Part shown: positions 14,928-20,005 of the stretch, piece by piece
Layout: each line of letters opens with the position of its first letter
Position numbering within the stretch: the first letter of the stretch is position 1
Position numbers and translations under genes: made by a program
The notes under the pieces: model-generated
What the model was told of the DNA's origin: nothing
Seen by the model: the letters and a program-made list of their open reading frames with translations, nothing else
The model's database searches: none
Assembly (NCBI GenBank): GCA_016931085.1
Contig: JAFGFO010000256.1
Span: 1 to 20,005 of the forward strand
Length of the DNA stretch: 20,005 nucleotides
Source of the DNA: Thermoflexales bacterium
Lineage (GTDB): Bacteria; Chloroflexota; Anaerolineae; Fen-1058
Reading direction: 5' to 3'

Positions 14928-15158
14928 CCTTGTGTGTCGCGGGACCGTCGCTATGCCCCTGAGCCAGCTTTTCAAAATGCACCTACGTGTTTGCCCCTGC
15001 CCCCGGATTATTGAAGAGATATCTCCTGAGGACCTCGTGGGCTTCGCGTAGCGATAGCTCTCTTCAAGAGAATGAGAACAAACTTTCTACACGGGCAGCT
15101 AGTCGCTACGCGAAGCACCATTGTGTTCGCATAAACTCTCAAGCCTCATCACAGCAGC
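14928..15158. other. Intergenic gap between convergent genes
   Basis: No reading frame here looks like a gene. It contains the long inverted repeat described separately and a small GAGATATCTC palindrome (about 15016-15025). No T-tract terminator is obvious on either strand. Confidence 0.6.
15041..15116. repeat. 14-bp inverted repeat with 48-base loop
   Basis: GCTTCGCGTAGCGA (15041-15054) and its exact reverse complement TCGCTACGCGAAGC (15103-15116). The pairing nearly continues inward (TAGCT against AGCTAG). The loop holds a smaller TCTCTT/AAGAGA hairpin. It lies between the convergent SEDS-PBP and deaminase genes, so it may be a terminator structure or a dispersed palindromic element. Confidence 0.8.
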
Positions 15159-17132
15159 CTAGACCTCCAGATCAACGTACTCTTGCACTCTTACGACCTC
15201 GTCCAAACCAAATCCTAACACTGTTAGCAACTCGGCCAACAACTGAGCCTTGATGTCTGCGTCACGACTCGACCACGTTCGGCTCTTGACTTCAAGATAC
15301 CACTCACCCGCTCTAGGCAGGTCGAGCTTGTCAATATTGACCGCAAAATCGATGTCTTGGTAAGCGATATGGTAGCGCCAACGTTCCTTATGAACGACAA
15401 TCTCACGCACCGGCTTGAAATACTCGCGGTAGAAACGTCGCGATTGGGTCGCGTGGGCCGTGAAACGCGAACGCGATAAGACGACCGAGTGAGGATACTC
15501 GCGCTCATGGGCCGGGCTGGTCAAGGTGAGGCTGTAGCGAACCTCCCGCACAGCTCCCTTCTCATTCAAAATCTCGTCTTCGCGATAGCGGAGGCGCCCC
15601 TGCGACCACTCGGTGAACAAGAAGTAAGTGTCGTACTGGCGACGCACCGACGAACGCGAGATCTTTACCAGGGGAGAACGCAGTACTTTAAAAACCGCCT
15701 CGGGCTGATCCAAGCGCACCTTGACCTGGACCTCGAACGTTTCCTGTTGTTCCAGGCCGCCAATGGCGATCAACTTGTCCAGCAGGTGTCCCTCGCGCGC
15801 GATGAGGAAAGCATCTATCCCCGCCGCTTTAGCCTGGGCCTGCGTCAACACCGTCGCTTCGTCCACGGTCAACAATCGGCGGTCCCACATCAGACATTGG
15901 CCGTTCACCCAGGTATGGCGGACATCGCTGCTCTTGGCGGCATAAACCAACTGGGCATAAAGGGCATTCGGGTCGCGGGCGTACTTGGGCATGACGTGCA
16001 ACCCTCCCAGGTCGACCGCGATCACGTCAGCCCGCTTGCCAAGCTCCAAAGAGCCGGTGATGTCACCGATATGCAAAGCCTCAGCGCCCATGACGGTCGC
16101 CATGGCCAGGGCCTGCCATGCCGGCAGCGCTTCTGGGTCGCCGCTGACCCCCTTGGCCAACAAAGCGGCCAAGCGCATTTCCTCAAACATGTCCAGGTCG
16201 TTATTGCTGGCCGTGCCATCCGTGCCGATGCCAACGTGGATGCCCTGCGATAACATCGCTTGCACAGGCGCTACGCCGCTGGCCAGCTTGAGATTGCTGG
16301 TCGGATTGTGCACCACCCCGGCGCCGGCCTGGCTCAAATCACGCATCTCGCCAGCATCCACGTGAACGCAGTGGGCCGCGATCACCTTGGCCCTAAAGAG
16401 GCCCTGTTCCTTGACCCAGGCCACCGGCGGGACGCCAAAAGTGGCCCGGTTTTCGTCGACCTCTTCTTTGGTTTCAGATAGGTGGGTGTGCAAAGGGACA
16501 TCGTACTCGATAGCCAGGTTCACGGCTGCCTCAAGAATTTCTGGCGTGGAGGTATAAGGCGCGTGTGGCCCGACAGCCGGCACGATCAAGGGATGATTGC
16601 ACCACTTGCGGACAAAGCACCGGGCGTACTCCAGGCTCTCATCATAGGTGACCGCGTCGGGAGACGGGAATTTGAGAATCGTTTCGGCGCACACAGCGCG
16701 CATGCCAACGCCCGCGGCCGCCTCGGCAACAGCGTCCTCGAAATAATACATGTCGGCGAAGCAAGTCACGCCCCCTCGAATCATCTCGGCGCAAGCCAAC
16801 AAGGTGCCCAAGCGAACGAAGTCGGGGTCGACGAATTCGCGCTCGACCGGCAGCATGTAGCCGTGCAGCCAGACGTCCAGGCGAAGGTCGTCGGCCAGGC
16901 CGCGCAAAAGCGTCATGGGCACGTGCGTATGTGCATTGATCAGGCCGGGCATGAGCACACAATTGGCACAATCCACAATCTCATCAGCCGCATGCTCGTT
17001 CAGCACAGACTCGGCCTGCCCCACAGCGACCAATGCGCCGCCGGCAAAAGCTAACGCACCATCCTGGAAAACTTCACGTTGGGGGTTCATAGTGACGACG
17101 ATACCGTGAGCGAGAATTTTATCGACGTGCAT
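15159..17132 (-). CDS. 5-methylthioadenosine/S-adenosylhomocysteine deaminase fused to a CYTH domain
   Basis: This protein is 657 residues long. The N-terminal 1-440 is an amidohydrolase of the MtaD type, which deaminates MTA or S-adenosylhomocysteine to the inosyl products. Metal and catalytic residues are visible: NAHTH (H68, H70), HTHLSE (H215, H217, E220), AAHCVH (H254) and GTDGTASNN (D305). Residues about 462-650 look like a CYTH/triphosphate-tunnel domain: FEVQVKVRL (E467, Q469, K471; the usual ExExK has Glu at the middle position), YDTYF, LRYRED, HKERWRYHI, NIDKLD and WYLEVKSRTW. Known CYTH enzymes act on triphosphates (ThTPase, class IV adenylyl cyclase). MtaD proteins are normally about 430 residues, so the fusion is the odd part. 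ATG 17132 has GGAGG upstream. No membrane segment is seen. Confidence 0.9.
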   Translation of the reverse strand: MHVDKILAHGIVVTMNPQREVFQDGALAFAGGALVAVGQAESVLNEHAADEIVDCANCVLMPGLINAHTHVPMTLLRGLADDLRLDVWLHGYMLPVEREFVDPDFVRLGTLLACAEMIRGGVTCFADMYYFEDAVAEAAAGVGMRAVCAETILKFPSPDAVTYDESLEYARCFVRKWCNHPLIVPAVGPHAPYTSTPEILEAAVNLAIEYDVPLHTHLSETKEEVDENRATFGVPPVAWVKEQGLFRAKVIAAHCVHVDAGEMRDLSQAGAGVVHNPTSNLKLASGVAPVQAMLSQGIHVGIGTDGTASNNDLDMFEEMRLAALLAKGVSGDPEALPAWQALAMATVMGAEALHIGDITGSLELGKRADVIAVDLGGLHVMPKYARDPNALYAQLVYAAKSSDVRHTWVNGQCLMWDRRLLTVDEATVLTQAQAKAAGIDAFLIAREGHLLDKLIAIGGLEQQETFEVQVKVRLDQPEAVFKVLRSPLVKISRSSVRRQYDTYFLFTEWSQGRLRYREDEILNEKGAVREVRYSLTLTSPAHEREYPHSVVLSRSRFTAHATQSRRFYREYFKPVREIVVHKERWRYHIAYQDIDFAVNIDKLDLPRAGEWYLEVKSRTWSSRDADIKAQLLAELLTVLGFGLDEVVRVQEYVDLEV

Positions 17133-17159
17133 TGATCAGCCTCCAAGCGTTAGTACTCG

Positions 17160-17181
17160 GGCAATATTTTGCTCTATTGCC
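17160..17181. repeat. Short inverted repeat upstream of the deaminase-CYTH gene
   Basis: GGCAATA (17160-17166) and TATTGCC (17175-17181) with an eight-base loop. It is located 28 bases upstream of the deaminase start, between it and the phosphatase stop. It may be an operator or a weak hairpin; no T-tract follows on the minus strand. Confidence 0.45.
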
Positions 17182-17222
17182 AGTTTATATTCCTCCGTGT
17201 CCTGTGTGCCTCTGTGACTAGC

Positions 17223-18779
17223 TCAACTCATCCGGACAGCTACCAACGTGATATCATCGTGCTGCTCAGCCGGGCCCACAAAAGCATTCACGTCAGCCAG
17301 TACCGCGTCGATCAAGGCCTGTGGCGAAAGGCTAGGCGGCAACGAGCGCGCCAGTGCCTCCAGGCGCTCAAAGCCGTACAGCTCGCGAGCCGGGTTCATC
17401 GCCTCGACCACGCCGTCGGTATAGAACAGCACTGTATCGCCTGGCTGCAAATCCAGGCAGTGGTCGCTGTATTCGACAGAGTCCGTCATCCCCAACGGCA
17501 AAGCGGCGCCCATCGTTTCGAGATACTGGGGGTATTGCTCGCCGGCCGGGCGAACGCGGTGCAGCAAGAATGGGTAGATTTGCCCGGCGTTGGCCCACAC
17601 CATTCTCCGCGAGCGAACATCCAGGGTGGCATAACTGGCTGCCACGAACATCCCTCTAGGCACGTCCCTGGAAAGCATGCGGTTAGACTCGTTCAACACA
17701 AAGGCTGGCGACTCGTGATCGAACGCTTCCGAGCGAATCGTGCTGTGGGCAGCCACCATCATCATGGCAGCTGGGATGCTCTTGCCCGACACGTCACCGA
17801 CGACAACGCCCATCTGTCCTCCGGCCAGCACCAACACATCGTAAAAATCCCCCGACGTTTCGCGATGCGGCAAGCAATAAGCTGCCACTTCAATGCCAGC
17901 CAGGTACGGGAGTTGAGCGGGGAAAAGCGCCTGCTGCACATTACGGGCGATCTCCAGCTCGCGCTGCATACGCTCACTTTCAGCTCGCTCATGGTACAAG
18001 CGCTCCAGTTGCGACGACATCTCGTTGAACGTGCCGGCCAACTCGCCCAATTCGTCGTTCGAACGCAAGTCGATCGTGTGCCCAAACTTGCCGCCGGCCA
18101 AGGCCAGGGCCCCGTGCTGCAAGCGGCGCAGCGGGCGATTGAAGGCCATGGTTGCTACAAGCATTGACAGAACCACCGCTATCGCGCTCCCGCCGAGCAA
18201 AATCGGCCAGACGCGGTCCAAGGTATCTTGCTGCAGCAGGTTGGTCGCCTCGCCGGCCAGGACCGCCTCGACGAGGCCCAACACCTGCGACTGTCCTTCT
18301 TCATCCGTTACGAGAATCGGCGCCACAAAGCCATAATACATCCCATATTCGTCGGTATACTGGACACGGTGTGCCTGCTGGTCCTCGTAAGCCGCAAAGT
18401 GACCCGGTGCGGGATACAAAAACGGATAACTCACCCCGGTATAGTCAGCATCCACCCAGTAGTAAAAATAATCGCCCTCACGGTAATAGATACCCACCCA
18501 GGCCAGGTTGCCGGCGGTGAGCGCAGACTCCAACTGCTGCGCGATGTTTTCGTATTCCGGCCCATCGAGGTCAACCGGCTCACGGATTGACAACAACACA
18601 GTGGGAGAGATCGTGCTGGCGGCCAGCAACGCCACGTGCTCGAGGCGGGTATCCATTTCGGACTGAAATCGCTCGGTGCTTTCATGGTATACACGGTAAC
18701 CCGACAAGCCGACAGTCACAATGATGAGCACCACGAGCGGCAGCATCACCTTGACAAAGAGCGGAACTCGTATCGTCAT
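17223..18779 (-). CDS. RsbU-type PP2C (SpoIIE) phosphatase with membrane sensor and HAMP domain
   Basis: This 518-residue protein has a membrane helix at 8-28, an extracytoplasmic sensor region (about 30-188, rich in Tyr), a second helix at 191-213, HAMP (about 213-265), a short coiled linker (RAESERMQRELEIARNVQQ) and a SpoIIE/PP2C phosphatase domain (about 290-518). Metal-binding acids are present in SGDFYD (D311), GDVSGK (D329), TDGVVEAMN (D455) and HDDITLVAVR (D508, D509). Such proteins dephosphorylate anti-sigma-antagonist (STAS) proteins or other Ser/Thr phosphoproteins in response to outside signals. No STAS or RsbW partner is visible here. The ATG shares four bases (ATGA) with the stop of the upstream NHL lipoprotein gene, indicating translational coupling and a joint role. 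Confidence 0.93.
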   Translation of the reverse strand: MTIRVPLFVKVMLPLVVLIIVTVGLSGYRVYHESTERFQSEMDTRLEHVALLAASTISPTVLLSIREPVDLDGPEYENIAQQLESALTAGNLAWVGIYYREGDYFYYWVDADYTGVSYPFLYPAPGHFAAYEDQQAHRVQYTDEYGMYYGFVAPILVTDEEGQSQVLGLVEAVLAGEATNLLQQDTLDRVWPILLGGSAIAVVLSMLVATMAFNRPLRRLQHGALALAGGKFGHTIDLRSNDELGELAGTFNEMSSQLERLYHERAESERMQRELEIARNVQQALFPAQLPYLAGIEVAAYCLPHRETSGDFYDVLVLAGGQMGVVVGDVSGKSIPAAMMMVAAHSTIRSEAFDHESPAFVLNESNRMLSRDVPRGMFVAASYATLDVRSRRMVWANAGQIYPFLLHRVRPAGEQYPQYLETMGAALPLGMTDSVEYSDHCLDLQPGDTVLFYTDGVVEAMNPARELYGFERLEALARSLPPSLSPQALIDAVLADVNAFVGPAEQHDDITLVAVRMS

Positions 18780-19768
18780 TGTTTCACCTCGATCTGAGCG
18801 CGAAGCTGTCCATCCGGTTCGAACACCCAGATTGCATTATTCCGCGCATCGGCAGCGTACACCGCACCATCGGGGCCAACATTCAGGCCCATTACCTGCC
18901 AAAGCTTGACCGGGGGGGAGAACTCGGTGACATAATGCCCTTCAGCGTCAAAAACCTGGATGCGGTGATTGGCCATGTCGCCCACGTACACTCGCCCGCT
19001 GTTATCATCCACAGCGATGTTTTGCGGGTAGGCGAACTGGCCTGGCTCACGTCCATACGAGCCCAAGCTCAACAGGTGTGTAACGGTCAATTCGCCCGAA
19101 TCGGTCAGCGCCAGGCTAAACTGCTGCACGCGACTATTGATGTTATCGGCGACATAGATCAAATTGCGCTGGTCGTCAACGGCCACATCGTTCAAGCCAT
19201 TAAACTGGCCATCTTCACTCCCAGTTTCACCAAAAAACGTAGTCAGCAACTGTCCCTGCGAATCAAAGACTCGCAGGGTATTGGTGCCGTAGTCGGCCAC
19301 GTAAGCCCGTCCCTGGCTATCTATATCAATGCCATACATGTTATTGTACTGAACATCTGTATTCGAGTACACGTAATCCTGTCCACCCAGCTCGCGCAAA
19401 TAGCGGCCATCAGGGGAGAACACCTTGACGCCATCGTGAATCATGTTGGCGCCCTCCTCGTCATATATCTTGTTACAGAAATAGACGTTGCCGACCAGGT
19501 CGAGCGCGATGTCCCAACCATAATAAATGTCCTCCGCCTGTGAGCCTAGTTTTCCAAATGCTCCCAAAAAGTTCCCATCCGGCGACAGGTGAACGACGCG
19601 GTAGTGGCCGCGATCCATGACATACAAGCTACCATCCGCCGCCACGGCCACACCATTGGGGCGAAGCAAAGTGCTTGGCGTTGACGCACACGCGGCCAAC
19701 GAACACGACGCGAGTACGCATGACACGAGTACGATGATGGCGCCCGGGCCTCTATGCTTTGACAACAT
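18776..19768 (-). CDS. NHL-repeat beta-propeller lipoprotein
   Basis: From ATG 19768 it has 330 residues; GGGGAGG lies six bases upstream, which favours this start over the in-frame one at 19798. A signal peptide (hydrophobic IIVLVSCVLASC) ends in the lipobox SLAAC, so the mature protein should be lipid-anchored outside the membrane. The rest consists of about six NHL-type repeats with the pattern (G/N)VAVxxxGxxYVxDxxxxRVxxF. Examples are LRPNGVAVAADGSLYVMDRGHYRVV, MYGIDIDSQGRAYVADYG, LNDVAVDDQRNLIYVADNINSRVQQF and PQNIAVDDNSGRVYVGDMANHRIQVF. NHL propellers bind proteins or other ligands. It overlaps the membrane phosphatase gene by four bases, so it may be the ligand-binding partner of that sensor; this is inferred from coupling alone. 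Confidence 0.9.
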   Translation of the reverse strand: MLSKHRGPGAIIVLVSCVLASCSLAACASTPSTLLRPNGVAVAADGSLYVMDRGHYRVVHLSPDGNFLGAFGKLGSQAEDIYYGWDIALDLVGNVYFCNKIYDEEGANMIHDGVKVFSPDGRYLRELGGQDYVYSNTDVQYNNMYGIDIDSQGRAYVADYGTNTLRVFDSQGQLLTTFFGETGSEDGQFNGLNDVAVDDQRNLIYVADNINSRVQQFSLALTDSGELTVTHLLSLGSYGREPGQFAYPQNIAVDDNSGRVYVGDMANHRIQVFDAEGHYVTEFSPPVKLWQVMGLNVGPDGAVYAADARNNAIWVFEPDGQLRAQIEVKQ

Positions 19769-19847
19769 CACAACCTCCCCACCCCACAAACAACGCACCC
19801 CTGAAAAATGACGGTGTGTAAAATTGGTATCATCTCAATAATTCGGG

Positions 19848-19902
19848 GTAGGGGCAGGGGCAAGCCCTGCCCAAAGCGGGCAACCGCAAGGGTTGCCCCT
19901 AC
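19848..19902. repeat. Nested palindromic repeat element (two hairpins within an outer stem)
   Basis: The outer arms are GTAGGGGCA (19848-19856) and TGCCCCTAC (19894-19902). Inside are hairpin one, GGGCAGGG/CCCTGCCC (19852-19859, 19865-19872), and hairpin two, GGGCAACC/GGTTGCCC (19878-19885, 19891-19898), both with a GCAAG loop. The outer and inner stems are mutually exclusive in part. It looks like a mobile REP- or MITE-like unit upstream of the lipoprotein gene. Confidence 0.8.
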
Positions 19903-19954
19903 ATTTTGAAAAGATACTAAAATTGGGCATGGCTCATAATCCTGGAAAGTTAGA

Positions 19955-19982
19955 TTGACACTTTGATTTACACTTCTAGAAA
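19955..19982 (+). promoter_or_regulatory. Possible promoter pointing out of the window
   Basis: A perfect TTGACA (19955-19960) is followed after 16 bases by TAGAAA (19977-19982), a 4/6 match to the -10 consensus. Any gene it drives would start beyond the right edge. The surrounding 19903-20005 holds no recognisable coding sequence. Confidence 0.3.
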
Positions 19983-20005
19983 TTTTTGGCCGAAATCTGG
20001 CGCAA

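Noticed and set aside
14928..15158. tRNA or small RNA gene
   Set aside because: Fold does not give a cloverleaf, and no TTCGA-type T-arm with matching acceptor stem was found.
15489..17054. Plus-strand frames of 254 and 190 residues
   Set aside because: Antisense to the deaminase-CYTH gene, which has all catalytic motifs.
17160..17181. Intrinsic terminator of the lipoprotein-phosphatase operon
   Set aside because: Stem of only seven bases, no GC-rich core, and no T-tract follows on the minus strand.

Overview
The window is a GC-rich, gene-dense bacterial chromosome segment. It most resembles the Chloroflexota (Anaerolineae-like). The reasons are the many FHA proteins, an actinobacteria-like fhaA-fhaB-rodA-pbpA order, an archease-RtcB pair, methylthioadenosine (MTA) salvage genes, and frequent short palindromic or heptad intergenic repeats. 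This assignment comes from gene content and style only, not from a phylogenetic marker.

Layout, left to right. (1) 1-4460, minus strand: an ECF sigma factor, then a very long reading frame that starts inside its stop codon and runs off the left edge. That frame encodes an N-terminal anti-sigma zinc finger, a membrane segment, alpha-2-macroglobulin MG domains, a six-helix membrane block, and the start of an alpha-2-macroglobulin thioester domain. (2) 4643-7497, plus strand: a galactose-mutarotase-like protein, a double-FHA protein with a WhiB-like cysteine cluster, and a formylglycine-generating-enzyme-like protein. A perfect 40-bp palindrome ends this unit. (3) 7545-9628, minus strand: archease followed by the RNA ligase RtcB, with a tandem heptad repeat between them. 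(4) 9714-14927, plus strand: an FhaA-like protein (DUF3662 plus FHA), an FhaB-like membrane FHA protein, a 54-residue membrane protein, MTA phosphorylase, and a SEDS (RodA/FtsW)-penicillin-binding-protein fusion whose transpeptidase motifs are all degenerate. (5) 15159-17132, minus strand: an MTA/SAH deaminase fused to a CYTH domain. (6) 17223-19768, minus strand: an NHL-repeat lipoprotein translationally coupled to a membrane RsbU-type PP2C phosphatase.

How the genes fit together. Several units point to envelope sensing and phosphorylation signalling: the sigma/anti-sigma-macroglobulin pair, four FHA domains in three proteins, a SEDS elongation/division synthase, and a PP2C phosphatase with a periplasm-facing sensor. 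No Ser/Thr kinase is visible in the window. A second theme is nucleoside and RNA metabolism (MtnP, MtaD-CYTH, RtcB, archease).

The most unusual items are the anti-sigma/alpha-2-macroglobulin fusion, the SEDS/pseudo-transpeptidase fusion and the MtaD-CYTH fusion. No tRNA, rRNA, CRISPR array or insertion sequence was recognised.
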